Positions 54,638-63,511 of a stretch of DNA of 64,000 nucleotides are shown piece by piece. Under the pieces are notes generated by a model that ran no database searches, was not told the DNA's origin, and worked only from the letters and a program-made list of their open reading frames with translations. A program made the translations under genes and the position numbers. How positions within the stretch are numbered: position 1 is the first letter of the stretch; every line of letters starts with the position of its first letter. The DNA is from JAFGXT01 sp963677165 (GTDB lineage Bacteria; Verrucomicrobiota; Lentisphaeria; Victivallales; SZUA-371): assembly GCA_963677165.2 (NCBI GenBank), contig CAXXSX010000002.1, positions 4,030,001-4,094,000 on the forward strand. The letters run 5' to 3'.

Positions 54638-55485
54638 TGGGAATCGTTAAGAAAAAGAACATCCTTAATGTTCTTTGCTTTGTGACGCTGCTGTTGTTTC
54701 TGGGGGTGACTTTTATTCAGTCGGCCCGCAGGGCGGCACAGCGGTTCGCAGGGGATTTCTTTTTCCCGTTTTTGGCGATGCCGGTAAAAGGGCAGCAGGA
54801 GGTTTCCAATCGCGCATTGTTGCTGGAGAGTAAAAATTCTCTGGCTCAGGCGGTGGAAAAATCCGAACGGCTCAATCTCCGTCTGTCGGCGGAGATTTCG
54901 GCTTTCAGTTCTCTTGGGGAAGAGAACGCTGAACTTCGACGATTGCTGGCTCTGAAAAAACGTGTTTCCTATAAATTTGTTTTTGCTGAGATCATTCTGC
55001 GTGACCCTACCGCCTGGGAACAGCGGTTTTCTATTGATAAAGGGGCGCGTGATGGAATTGAATGCGGTGATATTGTCGTTGCCGGGGTTCCCGTAAAAAA
55101 TAAACTTGAACTTGCCGTTGTCGGTCGTATTGCTTCTGTTACAGATCATGCCTCCGAGGTTAACACTCTGGTGAATTCCGAGATCAGGTTAAGTATGTTG
55201 ATTCCAGACAATGATGCCGGGGGAATTATCAAAGACGGCTTTCGTCGCGATGGCAAGCTCTATTCAACCGGGCATTATCTGCCTCGGGATTTTCTTTATG
55301 CTTCCGGTATGCGGGTGGTTACTTCCGGGCTTAGCCGCAATACTCCGCCCGGACTCTATATCGGACGAATTGCCGATGATCTCAATGCTGTCCGTAACTA
55401 TAAAAATCTTTATAAGAATGTTGATATTGAACTTGGTGCCGATCTTGGTATGATTCATTTTGTAATGGTTATTTCCGGGAGGTGA
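54637..55485 (+). CDS. mreC: Rod shape-determining protein MreC
   Basis: The 282-residue product has an N-terminal membrane helix (about 10-30), a coiled coil (about 55-100, EENAELRRLLALKKR), and the MreC beta domains. These carry AEIILRDPTAWEQRFSIDKG and VTSGLSRNTPPGLYIGRI, both hallmark segments. It links the elongation machinery to the cell wall synthases. It starts with an ATG overlapping the preceding stop and is followed by mreD three bases after its stop. mreB is not adjacent. Confidence 0.95.
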   Translation: MGIVKKKNILNVLCFVTLLLFLGVTFIQSARRAAQRFAGDFFFPFLAMPVKGQQEVSNRALLLESKNSLAQAVEKSERLNLRLSAEISAFSSLGEENAELRRLLALKKRVSYKFVFAEIILRDPTAWEQRFSIDKGARDGIECGDIVVAGVPVKNKLELAVVGRIASVTDHASEVNTLVNSEIRLSMLIPDNDAGGIIKDGFRRDGKLYSTGHYLPRDFLYASGMRVVTSGLSRNTPPGLYIGRIADDLNAVRNYKNLYKNVDIELGADLGMIHFVMVISGR

Positions 55486-55488
55486 CAG

Positions 55489-56010
55489 GTGTTTGCTTTG
55501 ATCTATATGCTTACCGTGATGTTCATCGCAATTATCCTGGAAGTTTTGCTGGGGGCATACGGTTTCTGGATTCCGGTTACCGGTTATCTGGTCTTTTATA
55601 TTACCGTCGTATGGCGCTGGCAGATCGGAGCCGTCAGTGCCTTGCTCATGGGAATGTGTATTGATCTGCTGTATTTTAGACAGTATATGTATTCCGCCGT
55701 ATTGCTTTTGATTGTAGTACTTATAGCTACCATCTGGCTGATCAGGGCTGATGACAAAGTTTGGTGGATGCGGGTTTTTCCGGGAATGATTATCGGCGGA
55801 ATTTATGTTATTCCACAATCTGTTTACAACAGTTTCTTTCTCGGCTGGTATCCGGATTTGCTGCTTCGTAATATTCTTAGCTGCTTTTTTGTGATTATAC
55901 TGTCCGGGACGGTTTTCCCGATGTTTATCGGCTTGCTGGATGCTGTGGCTGAACATCTTGGTACGTCGCGCTTTAATAAAGCCAGAGAACAAATAATTCA
56001 CAGTAGGTGA
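55489..56010 (+). CDS. mreD: Rod shape-determining protein MreD
   Basis: The 173-residue product has about five membrane helices (first about 2-22) and the MreD pattern of a small polytopic protein between mreC and PBP2, with WQIGAVSALLMGMCIDLLYF as the recognisable region. It starts with GTG, with GGAGG upstream inside the end of mreC. It partners MreC and PBP2 in the elongasome. Confidence 0.88.
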   Translation: MFALIYMLTVMFIAIILEVLLGAYGFWIPVTGYLVFYITVVWRWQIGAVSALLMGMCIDLLYFRQYMYSAVLLLIVVLIATIWLIRADDKVWWMRVFPGMIIGGIYVIPQSVYNSFFLGWYPDLLLRNILSCFFVIILSGTVFPMFIGLLDAVAEHLGTSRFNKAREQIIHSR

Positions 56011-56014
56011 GACC

Positions 56015-57499
56015 GTGGCCGTAAAAATATCATCATCAACGATTCGAATCATAATAATGGGAGCCGTGCTGCTTTCCGGTTATATATTCTTGATGGCCTC
56101 TTTATGGACGGTCCAGATTAGCAAAGGGGAAGAACATCGGCAGATGATTTCCAGACAGTCGATTCGCCGGATTCGTATTCCGTCTATCCGTGGACGCATC
56201 ATCACGTCCGACGGACATATTATTGCAGATAACAAGCCGTTGTTCAATATTATTCTCCACCTTGCTGAAATGCGTCAGCCCGGCAGACGCAGCCGGACGA
56301 TTGATTATATCCTTGAGCAGATCAATCGAATCGCGACGCAGATCGGACGCAAATCAAAATTCAAGGATGAAAACATCATTTCCCATATGAATCACCAGCC
56401 GGGACTGCCATTCAAGGTATTCAGTGACCTTAACCCCACCGAGCTAGCTCTGATTTCTGAAATATCGGAACCGGTCCCGGGGATGGAAGTTGCTGTTAAT
56501 TCCAAACGGTTTTATCCGGATCATAATACTTTCTCACATATTCTGGGCTATACCGGGTCCGAAGATCCGCGTAAAGCGGATGATAAAGAGGAATTCTTTT
56601 ATTATGTTCCAGACCAGGTTGGCAGACGCGGGATAGAAAAAGCGTTGGATACAGTTAAGGGAACCCGGGTGGAATTGCGGGGGCTCAAAGGTAAGCCTGG
56701 CGGTAAAGTGGTTCGCGTGGATCATCGCGGTTATATCTTTGACACAATCAGTCAGGAAGAAGTAAGTAACGGGAATGACATGATACTTACGATTAACTGG
56801 AAAGCCCAGACCATTCTGACCAAACTGCTTAAGAAACGGTTGGAAAACGGTCCGACTGCCGCGGCCTCGGTTTTGTTAGATGCCGATACCGGCGCGGTTC
56901 TTGCAATGGTATCGCTGCCATCGTATGATCCCAATGAGCTTTCAGGCAGAATCGGTCAGGAAAAATGGAATGCGTTGATGTATGGCAAGACTCATCCGAT
57001 GCTTAACCGTGCTACGGACGGGCAATATACGCCGGGATCAATTGTTAAGCCGCTTGTGGCTATGGCGTTGCTGGAAAATAATATCGATACGTCTTCGGTT
57101 GTTTGTGACGGTGCTACCTATATTGGTAATGCCCGGATCAGGTGCGCCAGCTGGCGGCGCGGAGGTCATGGAGAAGTTGACCTTGTACGTGCTATAGCCG
57201 TATCCTGTAACGATTACTTTATTGAAAAAGGACTCCTGCTGAAAATGGACCGTATGACTGATTTTTTTCGTTCTGCCGGACTTGGAAAAAAAACGGGATT
57301 TCTTCTTCATGAAAGTCCCGGACTGATACCGGACCGTGAGACAAAACAGAAGAGATTTCACACCAAGGTCGGATGGAATGAATACGATACCGGACTACTG
57401 TCGATAGGGCAGGGGCTTATTATGCTGACTCCGCTCCAGGCCGTACGTTATACTGCCGCGATAGCCAACGGTGGCAAGCTCTGCATCCGTATCTGCTAA
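56015..57499 (+). CDS. mrdA: Penicillin-binding protein 2, N-terminal part (frameshifted)
   Basis: This 494-codon frame encodes an N-terminal membrane helix (about 10-28), the PBP dimerisation region (SRQSIRRIRIPSIRGRIITS), and most of the transpeptidase domain. The domain has YTPGSIVKPLVAMALL (SxxK) and AVSCNDYFIEKG (SxN). The frame then fails: after AANGG-type IANGGK it reads LCIRIC and stops at 57499. In the +1 frame the next codons read LHPYLLKEIK, the normal continuation of PBP2. A one-base loss near 57479-57482 therefore splits the gene. The start at 56015 is GTG with GAGA upstream. It follows mreD by 4 bases. Confidence 0.92.
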   Translation: MAVKISSSTIRIIIMGAVLLSGYIFLMASLWTVQISKGEEHRQMISRQSIRRIRIPSIRGRIITSDGHIIADNKPLFNIILHLAEMRQPGRRSRTIDYILEQINRIATQIGRKSKFKDENIISHMNHQPGLPFKVFSDLNPTELALISEISEPVPGMEVAVNSKRFYPDHNTFSHILGYTGSEDPRKADDKEEFFYYVPDQVGRRGIEKALDTVKGTRVELRGLKGKPGGKVVRVDHRGYIFDTISQEEVSNGNDMILTINWKAQTILTKLLKKRLENGPTAAASVLLDADTGAVLAMVSLPSYDPNELSGRIGQEKWNALMYGKTHPMLNRATDGQYTPGSIVKPLVAMALLENNIDTSSVVCDGATYIGNARIRCASWRRGGHGEVDLVRAIAVSCNDYFIEKGLLLKMDRMTDFFRSAGLGKKTGFLLHESPGLIPDRETKQKRFHTKVGWNEYDTGLLSIGQGLIMLTPLQAVRYTAAIANGGKLCIRIC

Positions 57500-57888
57500 A
57501 AGAGATCAAAAACTCTGAAGGTAATATTTTGCATATTACCGAGCCGAAACTGGATGGTAATTTGCCGGTTACAAAGGCTCATCTCGCGAAAGTTCGTGAG
57601 GGGATGCATGAGGTTGTGAATGCTCGGTTCGGGTCCGGACGCAAAGCGCATAATAATTTGATTGATCTCTATGGTAAAAGCGGAACCGGTGAAGTTGGTT
57701 CCCGTAGAAATCGGTACAATAACACCTGGTTCATCAGCTTTGGCACCTATAAAGGTAAAACCTATGCGATGATTGTGTTTGTCGAACGCGGTTCAAGTGG
57801 CGGCGGTACCTGCGCCCCGGTTGTAAAAGAATTCTTCCTTGAATGGCTCAAAGCTAAGGAGGCTGATACCGAACCAGCCAGGGGATAA
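57481..57888 (+). CDS. mrdA: Penicillin-binding protein 2, C-terminal part (frameshifted)
   Basis: This is the continuation of PBP2 in the other frame, from CTGCATCCG at 57481. It carries YGKSGTGEVG, the KTG-type motif of the transpeptidase (as KSGTGE), and WFISFGTYKGKTYAMIVFVE typical of PBP2. Joined to the upstream frame by one inserted base, the protein would be about 624 residues, the normal length of PBP2. The gene has no credible start of its own near 57481 (first TTG at 57529). Whether the gap is in the genome or in the assembly cannot be told here. Confidence 0.9.
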   Translation: MHPYLLKEIKNSEGNILHITEPKLDGNLPVTKAHLAKVREGMHEVVNARFGSGRKAHNNLIDLYGKSGTGEVGSRRNRYNNTWFISFGTYKGKTYAMIVFVERGSSGGGTCAPVVKEFFLEWLKAKEADTEPARG

Positions 57889-57911
57889 ATTTATAGAATA
57901 CGGGGGAATAT

Positions 57912-59387
57912 TTGGATACTGACACAGACAGAGTTTGGAGAAAAAAACTGCGGCGCATTATAATAGCCTGCTGTTGTTTTGTATTTATTCTTTTAATTCC
58001 TTTTTTTATCATTTTTATTGTTCAAATATTGAAGAGCAGGCATATTGCTCGGCTTGAAATGTTGGGATATCCTGTTGGGGGAAATACTGTGCAGAAAGTC
58101 TTTGGACGTGTGGTGTCTCCAGAAAAAGACGGTAGAAAAAAGTTTTTGGAAGCGGTAAAAAAATATGTGGACTCTACTGAATATGATAAATTCACAGAAC
58201 TTACACTTTACACTTATCCGCGATTCTATAAATATGCCGCACTTGAGAAATACTTAAAAGAGAATGAGGAGTCCTTTCAGCTATTAGAGCAGGCATTAGA
58301 ATATCCTGAACTTAGTATAAAATATACGGCAAAAAAAGGTTGCTGTATTGATAGTCGGGAGTCTGAAAATCTTCGTCATTTTTTTACCTTGAATAAACTA
58401 AAAATGTATGAAGCATTTATAAAACATGACTACACGCAGACATTAAAATATTATCGCAATATGGGTAGAATATGTTCTTGGTTGTTGTATGATTATTCAT
58501 GGGGTGATCAATATTTAAACATAAAAATAATGATGGAAAAAATTGATATTATTCGGGAGGTTCTTAACACATCTTTATTTAATGACAAAATGTTATCAGA
58601 AGAAATCATTAGACTTCAAAAGATGGAGGTAAAACTCGAACGTTGGATTGAAATGATATCAAAAAACTATCCTTCTTTGGCTCTTTCTGCGACTCCCCGG
58701 GAAATATATGATTTATATGTTTGTGTTTGGGGCGCGTCAATAAAAACAAGGTTGTTTTATTTTCTAAATCGTGATTATGATATCTACCAGGCTATAAAGA
58801 TGTTTCCTGAATCACAAAAATATGTTGCTCAAGATTATTGTGATGCTATTTATTTTATTGGAGATTATTATAATGACTGTTTCCCTCAAAATTTATCTAA
58901 TATTCCTGTCTCTTTTATGAATGATTTATCATCAGATTGCAATTTGTTATCGAAGATAAAATGGACGTTAAGAGCTACTCAGGTTGGTATTGCTACTGAA
59001 TTGTATCGCAGAAAATATGGAAAACATCCAGAAGTAAGTGGTAAGTTAGCTCCTGAATTTCTTTGCATTCCTGTTGATCCGTTTTCTGGAGATCCTTTGG
59101 AATACATAATTAATAAAGACAGGTTTATTAAGCTCATTCAGATGAATAAGAGTATTCCAAGTGGAATGCTTTTTGTGACTGGAAATCCTGATTTGATTTT
59201 TTCTCTTGAATTCAGTAAGCCTGTGTCTGGATATTGTATTGAAAATAAAAGAGAGCAGCTGAAGTTTGAGCCCTGTGACCGTAATGCTCCGGTTATGCTT
59301 TTGTTGAAGTACAAAGCGGGAGGAAAATGTAAAACCTGGTGCCTTTTTCCGGTTCCGAGTCTACTTGAACCCAGCCGCCGTGATTGA
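57912..59387 (+). CDS. Membrane-anchored protein of unknown function, PVC type
   Basis: The 491-residue product has an N-terminal membrane helix (about 15-40), followed by a helical domain and a C-terminal segment. The latter contains LRATQVGIATELYRRKYGKHPE, then LAPEFLCIPVDPFSGDPLEY. This pattern, like a short pseudopilin-style helix with YRxxxGxxP then PxDPFxGxPL, is frequent in large PVC hypothetical proteins. Its base composition is far more AT-rich than the adjoining genes. The final 95 bases overlap, antisense, the end of the histidine kinase gene; the residues encoded there look unlike the rest, so the original stop may have been lost. It starts with TTG behind GGGGGAA. Confidence 0.6.
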   Translation: MDTDTDRVWRKKLRRIIIACCCFVFILLIPFFIIFIVQILKSRHIARLEMLGYPVGGNTVQKVFGRVVSPEKDGRKKFLEAVKKYVDSTEYDKFTELTLYTYPRFYKYAALEKYLKENEESFQLLEQALEYPELSIKYTAKKGCCIDSRESENLRHFFTLNKLKMYEAFIKHDYTQTLKYYRNMGRICSWLLYDYSWGDQYLNIKIMMEKIDIIREVLNTSLFNDKMLSEEIIRLQKMEVKLERWIEMISKNYPSLALSATPREIYDLYVCVWGASIKTRLFYFLNRDYDIYQAIKMFPESQKYVAQDYCDAIYFIGDYYNDCFPQNLSNIPVSFMNDLSSDCNLLSKIKWTLRATQVGIATELYRRKYGKHPEVSGKLAPEFLCIPVDPFSGDPLEYIINKDRFIKLIQMNKSIPSGMLFVTGNPDLIFSLEFSKPVSGYCIENKREQLKFEPCDRNAPVMLLLKYKAGGKCKTWCLFPVPSLLEPSRRD

Positions 59388-61257
59388 CCACTGTTCCGTA
59401 AACCATGGATAATCCCATACCGGTGCCTTTGCCCGGTGCTTTGGTGGTAAAAAACGGTTCGAAAATACGCTCGATCGTTTCTTTGTCGATTCCTTCGCCG
59501 TTATCTTCAACACCAATTACACATAATTCTTTTGCGGTATATTTATGTTCTTTTGCTATTTCATGTGGAGGGGCGAGTTTGATTTTTGATTTATCCGCCC
59601 GTGACGCCCATACTTTTAACTGGGTGTCATGGTCCTTTCGTCCAAGGGTCGCGTCTCGTGCGTTCAGTAGTAGATTGAGCAGAACCTGCTGGAGCTGCAC
59701 CATGTCACCCTTTATGTTCAAGGATTTATCAGGGGGGATTACTTCCACATTTACATCCTGATGACCGCGCGGAATAAACAGTTCAACACTTTTGGTAATC
59801 AGGTCGTAAAGATTGAGTTCTCGTTGAACATATTTTCCTTTACGTGCGAAGCCCAATAACTGCTGGGTTAGTTGTGCCGCCTGTTCGGAGATGTCAATTA
59901 CTTTGTCGACGTGTTTTACTACTTTGGGATCATCCACTTTGTGGATATACTTGATTACGTCGAGATGCCCGATAATAGAATGTATAAAGTTGTTAAAGTC
60001 GTGAGCTACGCCGCCCGCTAGCTGTCCCACAGACTCAAGCCGCTGGGCGTGTGCCAGCTGCATGGATAGTTCTTCTTTTTCTTTTGCCAGGCGATTACGT
60101 TCCGTTACGTTGCGACCCACTACAACAAACATTTTAACATTTTCAAAGTCGATACTGGAAATGGTAACGCTAAGTTCAATTCGTTCATTCTGGCCGACCA
60201 CGGCAAAGCAGTCGATATGTTTGCTGTGCGGTTCGCGTTGGTTTTGTTCCAGCGCCATGTATTCCTCATTCCATAACAGCGGTTTTCCATTCAGGTCGAA
60301 GAAGATCGATGGAAAATATTTTCCCGCCAGATTGGTTTTTAAGCTAACGTTCATCATCCGGCATGCCGCCACATTGGCGTCGACGATTCGACCTTTGTTA
60401 TCGAGTAGCAATATCATTTCCGATGCACTTTCCACCACCATGCGGTAGCGGTCTTCCCATTCATTAATATGCATCTGAAGTTCGCGTGCTTTCCCGTAAC
60501 CGCCGAAGAAGGCGAAAACGATGTCCAGCGCCCGGCGGCTTTCACCCGGGATTTCTTTTTCAATGCGAGACAGGTAGATCGTTGCCAGGATGCTGAGCAG
60601 TAAAACAGATACTGACCGAATGGTGAGCGCCGAAGTGATATAATCGAGCCAGGCCGGCTGTCCCCAGTAGGAAATGGACGCTATTAAAATCGCGTCCGCA
60701 AGCTGGGTAAAGACCAGCGCACCCAGGCAGCAGAAGAATAATCTGCATTTCAGGTTGCGCAGCCGCTGAAAAAAGATCGGCAGCAAAAAAAGGTCCATGA
60801 TAAGCGACAACGTTGTGCCGGCCATTGATCTCTGACTGGTCAGCAACAGATATTCAATGGTGTCGGCGGTAGGCCCCTTAGTGATGGCAAATCCATCCCA
60901 ATTGCATTGCGCGCGGGTTATGACGCTCAGGTAAGTGAAAAATCCCAGGCATGCAATAATTCCAACCAGCAACCGCTGAGTAGCCAGGGTGCCTTCGCTT
61001 ATGTACACAACCAGCATCGCGGCAAGACTGGGCAGAAACAGTGCAACCGAGGATATTTGGAAGTATCCTCCCCAAAGTTCAATCTTTATTTCAAGTCCCG
61101 CGGTTCCGATGATGTGTGTAAACACGATAAGCAGTCCAAGCGCGATATAAAACGATGCACTGCCTATAAGTTTACGCAACCCGTGCAACAGCATCAGTGT
61201 AACGAACACGAATACCATTTCGAGCAGCGCCAGACCGAATGCGGTGAAAATTTCCAA
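59293..61257 (-). CDS. Membrane-bound PAS-containing sensor histidine kinase
   Basis: The 654-residue product has about seven N-terminal membrane helices (about 5-225) of unassigned family and a PAS domain (about 270-385, SASEMILLLDNKGRIVDANVAACRMM). Next come a HisKA domain with QLAGGVAHDFNNFIHSIIGH (phospho-acceptor H in AHDFNN) and an HATPase domain with LNLLLNARDAT, VEDNGEGID, FEPFFTTK and GTGMGLSMVYGTV. This is the NtrB-like HisKA_4 class common in PVC bacteria. It starts with TTG six bases after the mcsB stop, behind AAAGG. No response regulator is in the window, so its partner is orphaned. Confidence 0.9.
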   Translation of the reverse strand: MEIFTAFGLALLEMVFVFVTLMLLHGLRKLIGSASFYIALGLLIVFTHIIGTAGLEIKIELWGGYFQISSVALFLPSLAAMLVVYISEGTLATQRLLVGIIACLGFFTYLSVITRAQCNWDGFAITKGPTADTIEYLLLTSQRSMAGTTLSLIMDLFLLPIFFQRLRNLKCRLFFCCLGALVFTQLADAILIASISYWGQPAWLDYITSALTIRSVSVLLLSILATIYLSRIEKEIPGESRRALDIVFAFFGGYGKARELQMHINEWEDRYRMVVESASEMILLLDNKGRIVDANVAACRMMNVSLKTNLAGKYFPSIFFDLNGKPLLWNEEYMALEQNQREPHSKHIDCFAVVGQNERIELSVTISSIDFENVKMFVVVGRNVTERNRLAKEKEELSMQLAHAQRLESVGQLAGGVAHDFNNFIHSIIGHLDVIKYIHKVDDPKVVKHVDKVIDISEQAAQLTQQLLGFARKGKYVQRELNLYDLITKSVELFIPRGHQDVNVEVIPPDKSLNIKGDMVQLQQVLLNLLLNARDATLGRKDHDTQLKVWASRADKSKIKLAPPHEIAKEHKYTAKELCVIGVEDNGEGIDKETIERIFEPFFTTKAPGKGTGMGLSMVYGTVVNHGGWVQVDSEPEKGTRFYIFLPLCTSTKA

Positions 61258-61262
61258 TTGAC

Positions 61263-62330
61263 TTACCTTTTATCTGCGTTTTTGAGGCGTTCCCTGACCA
61301 TTGAGGCACGAAATACGTCACGTTCTTCAGAGTCAATTTCCTTGCCCGCATATTTCTGCAGATGGGCGGGATGAATAATAATGAACAGTTCATTGACCGT
61401 ATGAAGGTCAATTGACGAAAACATTCCCAGGTCAACGCCGAGGCGGAGTGCCGATAACGACTCCAGTGCTTCTTCACTGTTCAGAATATATGCATGGCGT
61501 AACGTACCGTAAGCGCGTCCTACATGATTCAGCAAAAATGGCTGATTGGAGTCCAGCAGCTTTCTGCGGGCATTCTTCTCATGACTGATGATCTGAGTAA
61601 TTACATTGGTTAGTCGTTGGATAATTTGTTTTTCAGATTCCCCCAAGGTACTCTGGTTTGATACCTGGTACAGGTTGCCGAGGTTTTTTGAGCCTTCGCC
61701 AAATATGCCGCGAACCGCAAAACCAAGTTTACTCACGCCTTGAATAACGGCGTTAATCTGTTCAGACAAGCTGAGGCCGGGCAGGTGAAGCATTACCGAA
61801 GCACGGATGGCGGTTCCGACATTGGTTGGACAGGAGGTTAAATAGCCCAGTTCATTGTCGAAAACATATGGCAGCTGATTGCTTAGTTCATCATCAACAT
61901 TATTGAGTTCTTCCCAGACTGGTCCAAGCTGAAAGCCGGGGCGCATGGCCTGCATGCGGATGTGGTCTTCTTCATTTACCATAACTCCAAGACTTTCATC
62001 ACTGCTGACCAGCAGTTCTCCGGGGATCTTGGCGTCGATGAACTCCCGGCTGACAAGACGGCGTTCAAATAAGACCTGTTTATCAAGGTCGCCAAGAGAT
62101 TCCATATCGAACTTTAGCAAGGAATCTTTCAGAGACGTTTTATTAACCGCGACTTCAATCGTATTGATTATTTCTTTCATCTGATCGGCAGTGGCGTTAG
62201 TCGGGAACGGTAACCCTTTCAGGTTTCTTGCCAGACGAACACGGGAGCTGATCGCTATATCTTCGTTGGGTCCGCAGTCAGCCAGCCAGCTGACTTTATT
62301 ATTAAGCAGTTGTGAAATTTCCTTATTCAA
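61263..62330 (-). CDS. mcsB: Protein arginine kinase McsB
   Basis: The 355-residue product belongs to the ATP:guanido phosphotransferase family: IAISSRVRLARNLKGLPF (about 25-43), the catalytic region LGYLTSCPTNVGTAIRASVM (about 165-185), and QLGPVWEELNN. McsB phosphorylates arginines on damaged proteins, marking them for ClpCP in Firmicutes. It likely starts with TTG at 62330. It follows mcsA directly and precedes the histidine kinase. In this window it is not accompanied by ctsR or clpC. Confidence 0.95.
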   Translation of the reverse strand: MNKEISQLLNNKVSWLADCGPNEDIAISSRVRLARNLKGLPFPTNATADQMKEIINTIEVAVNKTSLKDSLLKFDMESLGDLDKQVLFERRLVSREFIDAKIPGELLVSSDESLGVMVNEEDHIRMQAMRPGFQLGPVWEELNNVDDELSNQLPYVFDNELGYLTSCPTNVGTAIRASVMLHLPGLSLSEQINAVIQGVSKLGFAVRGIFGEGSKNLGNLYQVSNQSTLGESEKQIIQRLTNVITQIISHEKNARRKLLDSNQPFLLNHVGRAYGTLRHAYILNSEEALESLSALRLGVDLGMFSSIDLHTVNELFIIIHPAHLQKYAGKEIDSEERDVFRASMVRERLKNADKR

Positions 62331-62341
62331 AGCGACCCCCG

Positions 62342-62875
62342 TTACTTTTTCATATCTTCTTTTAGTTTGTTGATCTGGTCTCTTACGACAGCGGCTTTTT
62401 CGTATTCTTCACGCTGCACCAGCTCATCAAGCTCTTTTTGCAGATTCATGATTTCAAGCATTGCCTGTCCCGTAGAGTTTTCCGGGGTTTCTCCCGGGGT
62501 TTTGCCTACGTGAAGAGTTCCGCGATGCATTGTTTTCAATGCACTGGCAATAACTCCCTTAAACACATTATAGCATTCCTCACAACCTAGTTTTCCGTTT
62601 TTCTTAAGATCCTCAGATGTCCAGTGGCATACCGGACATTCGAGTTCCACTTCATGCTCTCCTCCGGGCTCCGGCGCTTCAGGAGAGAACGGTAAACCGA
62701 ACTGACCAGATAAATTATATAACATCTCGGCCACATTAAAGCCCTGCAACATTGGATCGTTAGACGATTTTTTTGCGGCACATTCAGCACAAATATGCAG
62801 TACTTTTTTTTCGCCGTTAACGATTTCCTGGATGTGGATGGTTGCAGGATTTTTATTGCATATTTCACAGATCAT
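62342..62875 (-). CDS. mcsA: McsA, zinc-finger activator of McsB with UVR motif
   Basis: The 177-residue product has four CxxC pairs: CEICNK, ICAECAAKK, ECPVCHWT and CEECYNVF, for two zinc sites. It ends with a UVR motif (LQKELDELVQREEYEKAAVV then RDQINKLKEDM). This layout is that of McsA, which activates the arginine kinase McsB. A GGAG RBS precedes the ATG. It heads the mcsA-mcsB-kinase operon and has its own promoter and a nearby palindrome. Confidence 0.95.
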   Translation of the reverse strand: MICEICNKNPATIHIQEIVNGEKKVLHICAECAAKKSSNDPMLQGFNVAEMLYNLSGQFGLPFSPEAPEPGGEHEVELECPVCHWTSEDLKKNGKLGCEECYNVFKGVIASALKTMHRGTLHVGKTPGETPENSTGQAMLEIMNLQKELDELVQREEYEKAAVVRDQINKLKEDMKK

Positions 62876-62925
62876 TTAATTTCTCCATGCATGGTAATCA
62901 ATCCTGATTATTACAGCTTGTTAAA

Positions 62926-62954
62926 ATTATAAACCTGAAAACAGCAATGTCCAA
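62926..62954 (-). promoter_or_regulatory. Promoter of the mcsA-mcsB-kinase operon
   Basis: On the minus strand TTGGAC (62954-62949) and TATAAT (62931-62926) are separated by 17 bases, and mcsA starts 51 bases after the -10. Confidence 0.65.
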
Positions 62955-62961
62955 GGAAAAA

Positions 62962-62976
62962 CTGAAATAATTTCAG
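62962..62976. promoter_or_regulatory. Candidate operator between divergent promoters
   Basis: CTGAAAT-A-ATTTCAG is a perfect 15-bp palindrome. It lies between the -35 boxes of the mcsA promoter and the promoter at 62994, so one bound regulator could act on both. It is not a CtsR-type site. Confidence 0.5.
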
Positions 62977-62993
62977 TATTTTAGCTTTAACTG

Positions 62994-63022
62994 TTGCTTA
63001 TGCTCTGGATTTTGTTTATAAT
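62994..63022 (+). promoter_or_regulatory. Promoter of the STAS-like gene
   Basis: TTGCTT and TATAAT are separated by 17 bases, 49 bases before the start codon at 63071. Confidence 0.65.
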
Positions 63023-63070
63023 GGCTTCAGGACATCTGATTTTTTTGGGGCAACTGGGAGGTGACTATCA

Positions 63071-63511
63071 ATGGGGATTGAAGTTGAATATATTGCAAAA
63101 TCAAACGTGGTTTACGTTACAGGAAGCGACTTTATTGATTTTAAGCAATTTCCGGCTTTTCGAAAAAAAATGACTTCGGTTGTTGCCGTAGCAAGTCCGG
63201 GACTAAAAATTCTTTCTGACTATCGAAGCGCGCATGTCGATGTTAATTTCAGCGAAATGTATCAGTGTGCATCTGTACTCAAACAACTGGCTAGTAGGCT
63301 TGGAAGGGTTAAAGAGGCTTTGATTGTAACAGGAAAGCTGGGATACGGTACGGCCAGGATGTATTCTTCGATGATGACAGATTCAAACGTTGAGATTGAA
63401 CTGTTCCGGCGTTACGAAGATGCTAAGACGTGGCTGGAAATTACAACTGATAAACCAGATTACGATGATAGCAACACAACTTTTATTTTAAGGCCTTCCC
63501 AGTCAATATAG
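63071..63511 (+). CDS. Small STAS/SpoIIAA-like protein
   Basis: The 146-residue product resembles the short alpha/beta STAS-like fold: VEYIAKSNVVYVTGSDFIDF, KILSDYRSAHVDVNFSEMYQ, and ALIVTGKLGYGTARMYSSMM. The related SpoIIAA-like family has few known functions. There is no signal peptide. A strong RBS (GGGAGG) precedes the ATG, and a clear promoter lies upstream. It is divergent from mcsA, sharing the palindrome at 62962. The next 365 bases hold no other gene. Confidence 0.6.
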   Translation: MGIEVEYIAKSNVVYVTGSDFIDFKQFPAFRKKMTSVVAVASPGLKILSDYRSAHVDVNFSEMYQCASVLKQLASRLGRVKEALIVTGKLGYGTARMYSSMMTDSNVEIELFRRYEDAKTWLEITTDKPDYDDSNTTFILRPSQSI

